NCBI RefSeq assembly: GCF_002865645.1
Contig: NW_020194627.1
Span: 806,001 to 870,000, forward strand
Source of the DNA: Hyaloscypha bicolor E
Lineage: Eukaryota; Ascomycota; Leotiomycetes; Helotiales; Hyaloscyphaceae
Direction of reading: 5' to 3'
DNA: 64,000 bases
Shown here: in pieces, positions 35,301-48,400 of the stretch
Layout of the letters: each line of letters starts with the position of its first letter
How positions within the stretch are numbered: the first letter of the stretch is position 1
The notes under the pieces: generated by a model
What the model saw: only the letters and a program-made list of their open reading frames with translations
What the model was told of the DNA's origin: nothing
The model's database searches: none
Translations under genes and position numbers: made by a program

Positions 35301-37942
35301 GAATTTGGAAATAAAGCTTTATAAAGTAATATTCTAAAATAAGAAAGAATATTTAAAACATTATATTATAGGTATAAAGTATTTATTAAAAGTAATAAAA
35401 TAATTAGTAAGATTATTAAAATAGACTTCTAGCTTATTTATATTAGCTAAGCTAAGTAAAAATAAAGTTTTTATAGATATAATATAGAATTATACTTGCC
35501 TAATTAGTATTTTTACTATTATAAATCTAATAAAGGATATAGATTTAATACTAAACTAGATATTAACTTGACCTTTAGTGGTTTTATTAAGTTAGATACT
35601 ACTATTAGTCTACTATAAAGCTTGGAATTAGTTAGAACTAGTAATTGAAAATCTGGAGGCTCTGGTATTAATTATAACTTTATAAAAGTAATAAGTATTA
35701 TATCTTAATATACTATTAATTATAAATATCTGGATATCTTTTATTTATTTAATAGATTTTAAGATATGGTTTTTGCCTATTATCTAGTATATAAGAGAAA
35801 GAGAAATAAGGTTATCTATAAGGGTATTAGTTATAGGAATAGTAAGAGTAGGGGCTATAGGAGTAGCTAGGAAGCTTTTAATAGAAGTAAAATAGAAATC
35901 AGAATAATATTTCTTTCCTTTATCTATTTTTACTAGTAAGGCTTTAAAAGCATTACTTACTAGTTTATTCTTACTATTCTCATTATTCTTTTTTCTTTTA
36001 AATTCGGTAATATACTATATATAAGTACTACTAAAGCATTTATTAAAGTTGCGGGTATTTCGGGATCTAAATTAGTAAACGTTTCTATTCTTAAATCGAG
36101 CCTTCTTAGCCTCTTATTTCTCTAATATATACTTCTATAAATAGTATTCGGGTCTCTTATATATAAAATATAACTTTGAAGTATAATTATTATAATTATA
36201 GGACTTGAAGTAATTATTACGAGTTCCGAAGTTATAGCTAGGTCTATATTAATAATTTCCGGACAAATAGTAATTTAGAGGATTTTGAGAATAATATTAT
36301 TAATTAGTAAAATAGGTTTTAGTAATAATTTATTACTTCTTCTTATAGGTAGTAATAGATAATTAGAGCTTATTAATAAGCTAGCCGAGATTATTAGAAG
36401 GGTCCGAGACTATATATTAGTATACTAGTAAGCCTTAATAGGAAGTAATAATCTTATTATATAGGAATTCGATATTTTATAAAATAGAAATAAGGCTATA
36501 CTATAATTTATATAAGTTATTAATTAGTATTTAGATAAGCTCAAATATTATCTTTTTAGGGTCCTTTACTATTATAGTTACTAAGATAGTAATATTCTAT
36601 TTATCTAAATTTTAATAATAGAAACTAGGGCCTTTAAAAAAGCTATAGATATTTATATAGGCCTCTTTATATATATGGCTCGAGAGCTAGTTATTATAGA
36701 AGTAGTCTTATACTAGTTCCTTTAATATAGTAAGAAAAGCTCTTACTAGTGCCTTTTCTGGGAGCTCTATATATTAGTAAATATTAAGGAAAATAATAAG
36801 TTTATAATTAAAATTATTATTAGTTCTATTATACTTCTATACTTTAGAATATATCTTTACTACTTCCCTAATAAGCTTCCTAGTAGAAATAATAGGTACT
36901 AATTAATAGTAGTTCGGGTTTAGTAATAATACTAGTAGTAGTAAAAGTAGAAGTAGTAAATAGCCTTAATTTAGAAGAGGTAAATAAATAGCTTAATTTC
37001 TCGACTAAGATTATCTAATTTCCTTATATCTAGTTCTATCTAAAGTAAAATAAACCAATATAATAGATCTCTAAAAAAGATCCGTTCTAATTAGATTATT
37101 ATTAATAATATTAGCTTTATTCTATATATTCTTTATCTTTTCTTAGATAAGATTAATAAAGAATTATATAATAATAAGATTTTTATAGTTTTATTTAATA
37201 TAAATACTATTATACTAAAGTTAAGTTCGAAGATTTTATATAAGTATATAATTAATTAGACTATATATTATAGTATTAAAGTTTTTAAAGTTATTCTAGA
37301 ATAGATCCTATAGATTATTATTACTCTTCCTATATAAGATATACTAATATATCTTAGTAGTTATATATTCCTAAAGTTTAGTCTTTATTATAGTTACCGG
37401 ATTAATACTATTCTCTTATTTCTTAATTAGTTCCTTTCTCTTATTAGTATTTATACTAAACCGAGTTCAGGTTCTCCCTAGTATATATATATAGTTTATA
37501 GTAGGAGGGGTTTAAAGATAAGATAGTTTATAGTAGGTTTATAGAAAGGATTTAGTAATAAAGGTATCCAGATACCTGGTTTAGATACCAGATATCTAAT
37601 AAAGTATTAAAGTAAATATTTCGCCCTTAAATATTTCGTCTATAATAAGAAATTTAGGAAGTAAAATATTATAATTCCGGGAGGATCTAAAGCTCAAAGA
37701 ACTCAATTTAATAATAAAATCAAAGTAGTAGTTAAAGAGCTTTAAGGGTATATATAGGATATATATTCCGGAAAGAGAGTCCCGTAAATACAGGTATTAT
37801 ATAAGTAAAAAAGATAGTTTCCAAGAAAATAGTTTTAGGGCCGAAAAAAGTTAGTTTTAAAAGATAATAGAAATTAAATAGATAAATAGTTAAATGACTA
37901 ACTACTTATTAGTTAGTAAGAGCTAGATATCTTCTCTATAAG
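32098..37942 (-). mobile_element. Ty1/copia retrotransposon copy A, 5'-truncated, less RIP-damaged
   Basis: A minus-strand element. The 3' LTR lies at 32098-32383, and an A/G-rich stretch read on the minus strand just inside it (about 32384-32410) fits a polypurine tract. RNase H follows, with the copia signature on the minus strand (SLYG…NHYTNASL…EKRLII…EIAEVK..IKGELNPAD, about 32690-32900). RT, integrase and gag regions come next. Its right end stops matching copy B at about 37942, and no second LTR follows, so the 5' LTR and part of the leader are missing. It retains more G/C than copies B and C. All frames still have stops. Confidence 0.78.
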
Positions 37943-38068
37943 CAATCAAGATTTTCATAAATTATCGGATTCTATTTAGATCAGATAAAATATAATTTCT
38001 TCCCTTGATGAATAATTGAAGTGCTTTCATAAATCATAAAAAAAAAAAAAAAAAAAAAAAAATATTTT

Positions 38069-38225
38069 CATGATCATTATTTTCATGATCATTATTTTCA
38101 TGATCATTATTTTCATGATCATTATTTTCATGATCATTATTTTCATGATCATTATGGACATTTTTCATGATCACTTATTTTCCATGATCCATTATTTATT
38201 CATGATCATTATTTTCAATGATCAC
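38069..38225. repeat. 15-bp minisatellite CATGATCATTATTTT
   Basis: Six perfect copies at exact 15-bp spacing (CATGATCAT starting at 38069, 38084, 38099, 38114, 38129 and 38144) are followed by about four degenerate copies to 38225. Each unit contains the 8-bp palindrome ATGATCAT. It directly follows a 25-bp poly-A run. Confidence 0.9.
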
Positions 38226-38733
38226 TTATTCATTATTTATTAATTCTTCTGATATATATTCATTCAATTAAGTTTATGATAACTTAAAGAGCATATTATG
38301 GATAAAAATTGGTTTCTATATCATATTCCTTCTAATATCGCCGCATAAAATTCGAAAATAATTATTTATTATTATAATAAATATCAATAATATATAAAAT
38401 TTCAACAATATAATTAATTTTTAATACTATATTATTTTATTAAGGTTAATATAATATTTTTATTGAACATTAATTGATATCGACTTATAATTAAATATTT
38501 ATTAATATAATTAAATTTCTATTATTTCAAACGATAATTATATAGATAAGAATCCTTATGATGTATATATATTAATGCCCTAATCCCTATTCCTATTAGT
38601 CCACTTATCCTAACCCTAATGTCTATATAATAATTAGAGCGCAGAAATAATCATTGAGCTGATCATTTATCTGAAGAAATCCGAATCGTCTAAATCCCTA
38701 AGTATATAATTATGCACGGCCCCGGGTAGCAGG

Positions 38734-38825
38734 TACTAGTACTTTTATTACTAGTACTTTTATTACTAGTACTTTTATTACTAGTACTTTTATTACTAGT
38801 ACTTTTATTACTAGTACTTTTATTA
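38734..38825. repeat. 15-bp minisatellite ACTAGTACTTTTATT
   Basis: Six copies of ACTAGTACT at exact 15-bp spacing (38735, 38750, 38765, 38780, 38795 and 38810), each with the ACTAGT palindrome. It then decays into (ATTACT)-like words. Confidence 0.9.
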
Positions 38826-41800
38826 CTATTACTATTATTTTAACTATTATTTTTATTATTTATATAACTTCTAAATAGTCTATAATTAAGTTCTATTAGA
38901 AAATTAATTAAGGAAATTACTAGAATCAATATAAATAAATAGAAATATAATAGAATTAATAATAGTTTTAATTATGATTTTTTTAAAATATTTATTAATA
39001 TATAAATTTTTTATAAAAAGTATTTATTAAAGCTTTTTTTATTATATTAAAGAATCTAATATAAAACCATTTTTATAATAATTAGCTATTTTAATAAATT
39101 TATAAAATAATTTATATTAATATTTATAATTTCTTTAAAAGTTTTAAATATTATAATATAGTAAGCTATACTTTATTAAAATCGCCTTATTTTAATAGTT
39201 TTAATATTTTGGCTATATAATAAAGGCTAGGGCCTTTTATATGTGACTTATAGAAATTATATAAGAAAGCTGGCTTTTCTATAATTCTAGATAATAATCC
39301 CTTTTTAAAATTCAATTAATTAAGCTTTTATATACTATATACTATTTATACTTTATTATTTATGCCTTTAATCTTATTATTTTACTATTAAGTCACATTT
39401 TATACTCTGGTATATTTTATATAGGTTTTTGTCTTATTATAGTTTCCTTCTTATAATATTAATATTAAAATTTAAATAAATAAAATATTATTAACTTGAA
39501 TTCTATAATAGCTAAATATTCTAAAAAATTAATATTTAAGATAATTTAAATTCTAATTAATAACTTATACTAGTTATAATATAAATTTTTATATAATAAA
39601 ATTATTACTATTTACTAAAGCTTTCTAGTATATTAATATATAGTTTTAGATACTTTTATAGATCTTAGCTAGTTTATTAATAAGCTATAGTTTCTTATTA
39701 TAATATATATTAAAAAATAATAGATTAATAATAAAACTATTTTCTTTATTAATTAATAATTCTATTTAAATAATTATTAGTTTAAAAATTATTAATATAA
39801 ATTTAATTATAATTATGAATATTATAATAATTATTCGAATATTATAAATTTAATAACTATAATAATAGTAATTTATATATTTTAAAATTATATTTTATTT
39901 ATAAAAAACTATATTATTATTTCTAAAAATATATAATAAAGAAATAAAGAAATAAAAAAACTTAATTTAAAACTAAAAACTTCTATTAATTTAAAGTTTC
40001 GAATTCTCGAAACTTTAATTAGAAGTTTAATTATTTTTATTTATAATATATAATTTATATAAAAAATAAATAAGAAATATATTAGAATAATAAAAATAAT
40101 CTAAATAATAACTTTAAAGCTTTTTTAATAAATATAATTAATAATATAAATAAAGTAAAAGTAAAGAATTAATATTAATATTTAATTTTATTTTTTATTT
40201 TTATTAAAAGTTTTTTAATTATTTAAAATATTCATAATTATAGCTAATAGCCTTATAAATAAACTTATTTTACTTTTTTTTATATACTAATTAATAAATA
40301 AAAACTATATTTTAGAATCTAAAAAGTTATTTATAAAAAGTATTTAAATCTTTATAATAAAAGATATATTTAAAGATAATAATTAATACTTTTATAGAAT
40401 TATAATTAATACTAGAGCTTTTAAATATTTAATTATTAGTTTTAATTAATTTTAAGCTTTATAATATATTAATAATATTATATTTAATATAAATATTAAA
40501 AGCTAAATTATTATTAACTTTAATATTAGTTCTTTTATTTCTATTAGATTTATAATAATAGAAATATTAATTAAATAAATATAATTCTATATTATATTTT
40601 TAAAAACTCTATTTTTATTTAGCTTAACTAATATAAATAAACTATAAGTTTATTTTAATAATCTTATTAATTATATTATTACTTTTACTAAATATTATAT
40701 ATTTATTATATAATATTTTAGTTATTCTTTTTGCTTTAGAATAATATATTATAAAGCTATATTTCCGAATTTTTTATTTTTTATTTATATTTCGTTATAG
40801 AAATTAAATTATAATATCTATATTATTAATTTAGTTATTTATTAATTAATAAATTCCGAAATATATTAGAATAAACTAGCTATAAAATCAATATAAAAGC
40901 CCTAAAATATCTTATAAATTATATTAAAAAAAACGGAAAATTATCTAAATAATTTAAGTTTAATTTAAGAAATAATATTAGTTTTAAGTTTTTAATTATT
41001 ATTAATATTTTTTAGATTTTCAAAAAGCTTATATTTTATATTATTAATAAAAATACTAGATATTATAAAAGCTATTAGCTCTAAAATATTAATATTATAT
41101 ATATCTAAAATATTTATTTAGGCTCTTTTAATTAGATTATTATAAATATTAGAAAATAGTTTATTAATAAAGTATTTATTTAGCTTATAAATATAATAGA
41201 AATTATTTCTATAAAAGCTTATAATTTTATGAGAATTATTAAATATTATTATAATTTAGTTTAATATATTTATTTAATTATTATAACTAAAATTAAAGAA
41301 ATTAATAAAAAGATAATTTTATAAATAGCCTTTAAGGTTTTTAATAATATTATAAAAATTAATAGTATTTCATTTTAATTAAAGAAATATAATATTTCTA
41401 TATTATTTATTTTCTAATATTTAATAGCTTTAAAGAAAATAATAATATAAATATTAAAGCTATAAGCTAAATACTAAATTAAAAATACTTTAAATATATT
41501 AAATAGCTCTTTTATAAATAATATTTATAAACTTATATTAAATTCGAATATTTTAATTTAATATAAAAAGAATACTAATTAATTAGATAATTAATAAAAA
41601 CTAAATAGATTTATAATAATAAATAAGAAATTATATATATTAGCTTTATTATATAATAATAATATTTTTTATTTAATTTTTATAAAGTTTTTTTATATAA
41701 GAAATATTAAAGTTAATTTTAAATATTATAATAAAAGTAAAAATATAAATAATATAAATATAATAAAAAATAACTTTATAAGAATTCTAAACTAAGAAAA

Positions 41801-41847
41801 AAAGCTTTAAATATAAAAGCTTTAATATTCTAAATACTAATTAGCTA

Positions 41848-41850
<3 letters not shown>

Positions 41851-41943
<93 letters not shown>
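41851..41943. repeat. (ATT)n microsatellite, about 31 units
   Basis: About 93 bp of uninterrupted ATT repeats immediately after the left terminal repeat of the 1.55-kb insertion. Confidence 0.95.
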
Positions 41944-41944
<1 letters not shown>

Positions 41945-42374
41945 TTCATCTTTTACGTTGTGTTCATTATTATTTTAGTTATCTATTCAGTTACTTATCT
42001 ATTATTCATTATTATTATTACTTAGTGACTGTCATTGATTATCAGCTTATTTCTTTTTTTTTAAAAAGCTCGTTTTTAATATTAATAAAATAAGCTCTCT
42101 CTATTAGCTAAATTTATGTAATTTTTATATATTATAATGTTCTATAATCTTTGTTTTATATATTTTTGCTTCCGCCAATTTGCTCTCAATATAACTAGTT
42201 AATTCTTTTTAAATCCGAATTTAACTTACAAAGTATAAATTTTAATATAATCTAAAATTATATATTTAGACTCAAATTATAATATATATATTTGCTATAA
42301 AAGAAAAATTAATTAAGCTTATAGAGAAATAAGTTATAAAAAAAGATTATATAAAAGAAGCTATAGTAATTATA

Positions 42375-42512
42375 TTAAGAATAAATACTAAATAAATAAA
42401 TACTAAAGAAATAAATACTAAAGAAATAAATACTAAAGAAATAAGTACTAAAGAAATAAATACTAAAGAAATAAATACTAAAGAAATAAATACTAAAGAA
42501 ATACATATTAGA
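42375..42512 (+). repeat. 15-bp minisatellite AAAGAAATAAATACT
   Basis: About nine copies at 15-bp spacing (for example 42398, 42413, 42428, 42458, 42473 and 42488) with one AAGTACT variant at 42443. The period is a multiple of three, and the plus strand can be read as Lys-Glu-Ile-Asn-Thr repeats that stay open for about 30 further Lys-rich codons. It could be a remnant of a repeat-bearing protein. Confidence 0.88.
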
Positions 42513-45255
42513 AAAGCAGTTTCTAAAAAGATAATTTATAAAGCTTTATTTTATATTAGAACTAAAAATAAAAAGAAGAATTTTATTAAAATATTTAGCT
42601 AGTTTTATATTTAAGTATTAGTATTTTATTTAGAAATAAAAAATAAAGGGCTTGGAATTAAAGCTTAATTAGCCTTAGTTAAAGGAAGTCTAATTAGAAA
42701 TATATATATTTTCTATATTCTTTTTTCTATATTCTTTTTTCTATTATAATATATATATTAAACTTATAGAAAAGAATTATTATAATTGAAATCGAGAAAA
42801 GAAAAAAAAAGATTTATAGAATAAATAAAGCTTATTAAATTATCTTATTATAATAATTAGATACTAGCTCTTTAAATAAAGCTTAATTAAAAGAACTTAA
42901 AATAGCTATAAATTATATATAAATATAATATCTAATATATATTTATAACTTTATTTCTTATAGTTTTAGCTTAATATTAATTATAAATATATATTATAAA
43001 TTATATTATTTATATAATAGTAATAAAATATTGGTTTTATATAATAGTTAAATACTAGCTTTCTTTTTATTTAATAGACTTAATTAAGAGATTAATAATA
43101 ATATTATTAAAATTACTATAAAATTATATTTATATATAAGATATAAGAATAGTTTTATTTTCTATATAAAAATAAAAATAAGTTTAAAATAATATTATAA
43201 AACAGGGTTTCTAAATTTAGAAAATAAAATAAAATAGTTCTATTCTAAGAATTTTAAACTAAGAAAAAAAGCTCTAAATATAAAAACTTTAGTATTCTAA
43301 ATATTAGCTAGCTATATATATTATTATAATTATATAATACTAAATTTGTTAATAAAATAATAAAATATTATAATTTTTATAAAATAATAATTTATATAAA
43401 AATTTCTATTAAAATTAAAATTACTAGTTTTTTTTTAGAAAAGAATATATTTAAGATTATTTCTTAATTTTAAATACTAAAAGAAAAAATATTTTTAATT
43501 CTTATTTTATTAATAAAATAAAAATATAAATATAAATAAAAAGGTTAAAAAATTAAAACTAGTTATTTAAACTTATATAATAATAAGAAATATATAATAT
43601 TAATTTAATTACTAATTATTTAATAAATATAAGACATATAATAATAGAATACTATATAAGTAATTAAAGTAAGAAATAGAATATAAGATAAAGTATAAAA
43701 TAAAGTATAGAAATATAATTAATTTTAAGAACTAGTTTCTATTAAAAAACTAATTAATACTTATTTCTAAAGCTTATATATCTTTATATATATTACCTAG
43801 TATTCTATTAAATATACGAAAGTATTAGTTCTAATTAGGGAATGCGATTTCATATAAATACTAGCCTAATTAGGCTACTAAATCTAGCTAGATATTTGCT
43901 ATTAATATATATATTATAATAAATTAGCTAAAGAATTATTTTTTATATTATTATTATATTTATAAAAATTATAAAATTATATTTATAAAATATATTATAA
44001 GCTTATACTTAATTATTAATTTTACTAAATTATAATATTTATATTAATTTATTTTCTAAATTTACTAATTAACTAAATATAAAAGCTAGTTTAATATTAA
44101 AAGTTATAAAATAATTAATATATAATTTATATTTATTTTATAATAATTATTTCTTTAATATTTTATTTATTAAAAATAATAGTTTTACTAAAATAAAATA
44201 TTTAAAGTTTTAAAAAACTAAATTTCTAATTAAAGAATATAAATATTTTATAACTAATTATAATTTTGAATTTATTAAAAGTATTATTTATATTAATTCT
44301 ATTAATATCTTTTATAGAAATAATAATTAAAAATATAACTATAATAAATAATAAAAATAATATATATTAAAATCTTATAATTAAGAAATAATATATTATC
44401 TAATAAGTTCAGAAAATATATATTATATTAGTTTATTAGCTAAAAGTTTTATATAATTATTTAATAATTATTTAAGCTATTAAACTTATAGAAATTAATA
44501 TAAGAGCTTTTAATAAATATATTTAATAGTAAATTAAAAATATTATTAGAGAATTATATTTTATAAAACTAAATAAGAAATTTCTATATTTAATTATTTT
44601 TATAAATAATTAAGACTTTTTTTCTTAAATTAAATATATTCTAGTTTTAGTAAATAGCTTTAAATATACTAATATAATCTACTAGTTTTTTATGAAATAT
44701 AAAAGAGTTATTAGAAGTATTTTAGTCTTTAAATTCTATAATATAGTTTATAGTTTTAATATAAATAATTTAATTAAATCTATAATTAATAAAATGTATT
44801 CGAAATAGAAGTTTTATTAGTTATTTATATAGATTTTAAATTTCTTTATAAATATTTAGTTAAACTAAATATTATATAAAAAAGCAATTTATAATTAATA
44901 TAATATATTTTTATTGGGCCTATAAATAATAAAAGATTATAGAAATTAAATAAATTAAAAGAAAATTAAATTTAGCTAATTTAATAATAAAATTAAAACT
45001 TATAAATACTTTTAAATATTTAATTAATATAATTACTATATAGCTAGATATAAAGAAATAGATTAAATATAAATAATAAAATATATATATATTAAATATT
45101 TAGAAATAATTTAATACTAGATTAAATTAAAAAATTTATATATAAATAAAAAATACTATTTTTTATATATTTTTTATATTTTAAGAAAAGTACTAATATT
45201 AGTATAATTATATTATATAATCTAAAATAACCTTAATTATTTTTATATAAATAAT

Positions 45256-45475
45256 TATTAGTTTACTAGTAATATATAGTACTATTATATAAATATAGAA
45301 ATACTAATTATATTAAATTAATAAAGTTATTATTATTTAGAAATAAGAATTATAGTATTATAATATTAATATATAATTCCTGAATCTACTAAGCTTAATA
45401 GAGTCTAGTTTACTTATTGAGTTACTTATATAATATAAGGTTATATAACTATTAATAATTATAATTATACTAATA
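45256..45475 (-). repeat. 3' LTR of copia copy B
   Basis: 220 bp, TATTAG…CTAATA, aligned with 51261-51539 and with the LTR of copy A. It is shorter than the others because a central block is missing. Confidence 0.75.
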
Positions 45476-48400
45476 TTAGAATTTTCTAAAAAATGCAAAA
45501 AATAATATTTCTTTCTAATTATATATAAATTCCCTAATTTGGCCTAGTACCAGATTTCCTAAATACTTTATATATCTATATTATTTCCAAGGTTTTAATT
45601 ATATACTAAAGGCTATAGCCTTTTATATATAACTTCCCTTTTTATAATATTCTTTTATCTTATATTTCTATTTTTTATTTTATTTATATTTAATCTATTT
45701 CTCTATATCTAATTATATTATATTTATATTAATTAGATATTTGAGAGTATTTATTAGCTTCGATTTTATTATAAAGTTAGTAGAATTTAATTCTTTTTTA
45801 ATTAATTTTATTTCTATAATCTCTTATTATTTATATATCTAATAGAGATATATTATATTAATTATTAGATATTTCTTTCGAATAGTACCTAATTTAATAA
45901 GATATTTATATAATAATTTCGAATTCGTATAGATTACTAGTAGTAGTTTTATTTCTAGTATTTTATTAATTATAGATTTAATTAAAGCGCTTATATTAAA
46001 GCTATAAGCTATACTATAGAGTTCTAAAGCTAGAATACTTTTAGTAACTTTCTTATATTTAGTAGAAAACCAATAAATAATATTAGTATATCTAGTTCTA
46101 TTTACTAGAATTAGAATATATCTGATTTGGGAAAAAAGATCTCTATTATTTATAAATAAAGCATTCGTAAAAATAATTAAATATAAGAACTCTTTTACTA
46201 GCTTTATAAATCTCAGTCTTCTAGTAGTATTCTTAATTTACTATTAAATATACTTATTAAGTACTTTTATATTAGTTTCTAAGAGTTTAATAGCTTGAGT
46301 AATAATTAATAAATTATATAAAGCTTCTAGTTAGTAAACTAATATAATATATATTAGTTTTTAATAAAGAGATTTTAACGAATAGTACTTTTATTACTTA
46401 TAGTAATAATATTCTTTATAGAAATAGTTCGGAGGTTTTTATACTAGTATTTCTATATAAAAGTAATTCTAGTAGTATTTATATAGATAATACCTCTATT
46501 AAACTTGAGATTATAGTTAAAAGTAAGGTATTTATATTTCTTAGCTAAGAATTTAGCCTTTTAAAGCTTTAATTATTTTACTTTTATAAAATTATTAGTT
46601 CTAATAAATAAGGTATTATTAATTTAAAGACTAATAATTCCGAAGAGTTATTTATTATAAAAGAGGCAAGAATTATAAATTAACTATTTTATAGAAAGCT
46701 TATTAATATAATAGAAATAATAAGTTTTAAACTAGTAGTTCCCAATTTCCGGTATATTATATAATAGTTTTATAACTTTTAGAATAGAATTATTCTTTAG
46801 ATTTAGCTTTCTAGTAAACTTATAAAGTAAATTAATATAAAAATTGCAATTAAGTAAGATTATTAATTAGATATAAGCTTATAAGATATTATATAAATAT
46901 AATTCCATAATATCTATTATTATAATAGTAATACTAAGGATAATTCTTTAACTAATATATTAAATAGTAAATAATTATATTAATATTATATATTTCTTAC
47001 TATTATTATAAGCTTAAATAACTAGTCTTAATTTCTTAAATTCTCTTTTTATATTTTTATTTTTAATCTTATTAATAAACCGGGAATTAAAGATATATAT
47101 TTCTTTTAATATTTGAGATCTAAAAGTAACTTTAAATATATTCTTTTCTAGAAGGCTAGTAATTTTAACTTAATAGAAGTTCTTATATAGGTTATTATCC
47201 TATAGAAATACTATAATATCCGGGTTTTTATAAAGGTATTCTTTACTATACTTTAGTAAAATAGCAGGAATAATAAAAGGAATTATATCTATATTATATT
47301 TAACCTTATTATAAAGTTCGGGAATAATTTCAGGTTCGGGGCTATTAGTAATAACCTTAATATTTTTATATAAAAGAGCTTTATAGAGGTTAAATAAAAG
47401 ATAATATTACTATATAATAAAGCTAGTATATAGTTCTTTCTATTAATAGCTACTAGTTTATATAATCTATTCTAACTATTAGATTAACTAGTATTTTCTT
47501 TATATTATATAAAAATATTCGAATTTAAGGAAAGTTTATAGATATTAGTAATATTAGAATTATTTCGGGTATTTAGAATATTTGTAATCTGGTATTTAGC
47601 TTAAAGCTTCTGAATTTCTATTATTACTTTCTTAAATACTATTAATTATTATAATATAATTAGTAATAAAATATTATATTTAGTTATTTGAGATAAAGTA
47701 CTATAAACTAAAAGGGTTAGAATAATACTATTAGGTTTAGCAAAATTATTAATAGCCTTAAAAGCTATTTAAAGTATAGTATTATTATGAATTCTATTAA
47801 TTTTGGCTATAATAATAAAATAGATATATTAAATTAGGCTATAATAGTATTCTATAATTCTAACGGAATTATAAGCTTTTACAGGAATAATTTTAACCTT
47901 AGTTCCTATAATATCTGTAAGTTAAGCGAATTTTTTACTAGTAAACTGCTTTCCGGTATTTGCTATAATCTAATTAAGAGAGCCTAAATAGATATTAATC
48001 TAATACTACTTTAAGGTATCTCAAATATATAAAGTATTAATATTTTAAAGCTATTAGCCGGCTTGATATTAAATGCCTTTATTAATAATATAAAATATAG
48101 GCTTATTAGAAATATAAAAAATATTAATAATAATAAAGTAATTAAAGCTAATATTATTTTTTAGATTAAACTTGAATTATTCTAGTAATTATCCGAATTT
48201 CTGGTATTACTTATAATACTTTATAAGGTATTTAAATACTTTTATATTAATATTATAGCCTGCTTATTCTAGTATATTTCGAAGCTTATTAATAAATAAA
48301 TAATTAAAATAGTAGTATAGATATTATAATTTGATTTCTATAAGAATATAGGAGTTATAAGTAAAGAATTCAGAAATAAAGCTTTATAGTATAATATTCT

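Larger units (their letters stand above)
37943..39479. repeat. AT-rich spacer with poly-A and two minisatellites
   Basis: No gene. It holds a 25-A run (38038-38062) and two 15-bp tandem arrays listed separately. A short less-AT stretch at about 38565-38735 includes CGGCCCCGGG. The left end of the inverted copia copy C should lie in or near this region, but I see no LTR for it. Confidence 0.45.
41779..43330. mobile_element. ~1.55-kb insertion with ~80-bp direct terminal repeats inside copia copy C
   Basis: Copies A and B lack this segment. Its two ends share an ~80-bp direct repeat (…AAACTAAGAAAAAAAGCT…, 41779-41860 and 43248-43330), differing mostly by transitions. Between them lie an (ATT)n tract and the KEINT minisatellite. 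Direct terminal repeats on a short non-coding insert suggest a TRIM-like or other small LTR element, or a local duplication. No target duplication can be resolved in such AT-rich sequence. Confidence 0.45.
39480..45255 (+). mobile_element. Ty1/copia retrotransposon copy C, inverted and heavily RIPed
   Basis: Several blocks are recognisable as the reverse complement of copy A: 39620-39700 matches A near 36360-36420, 39790-39980 matches A near 36080-36250, 40740-40850 matches A near 35230-35330, 41040-41180 matches A near 34880-35050, 43420-43520 matches A near 34000-34090, and 44690-44900 (RNase H) matches A near 32850-32960. Copy C is therefore the same family on the plus strand. It carries an extra ~1.55 kb at about 41779-43330. 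Its 3' LTR starts near 45199 and is interrupted by copy B at 45256, ending near 51584. The 5' end is not visible. Confidence 0.7.

Noticed and set aside
38560..38640. Possible telomere-like repeats (CCCTAA words).
   Set aside because: Only scattered CCCTAA-type words occur, with no regular array.
38069..38825. The evenly spaced 15-bp arrays as CRISPR.
   Set aside because: The units are contiguous with no spacers, and the host is a eukaryote.
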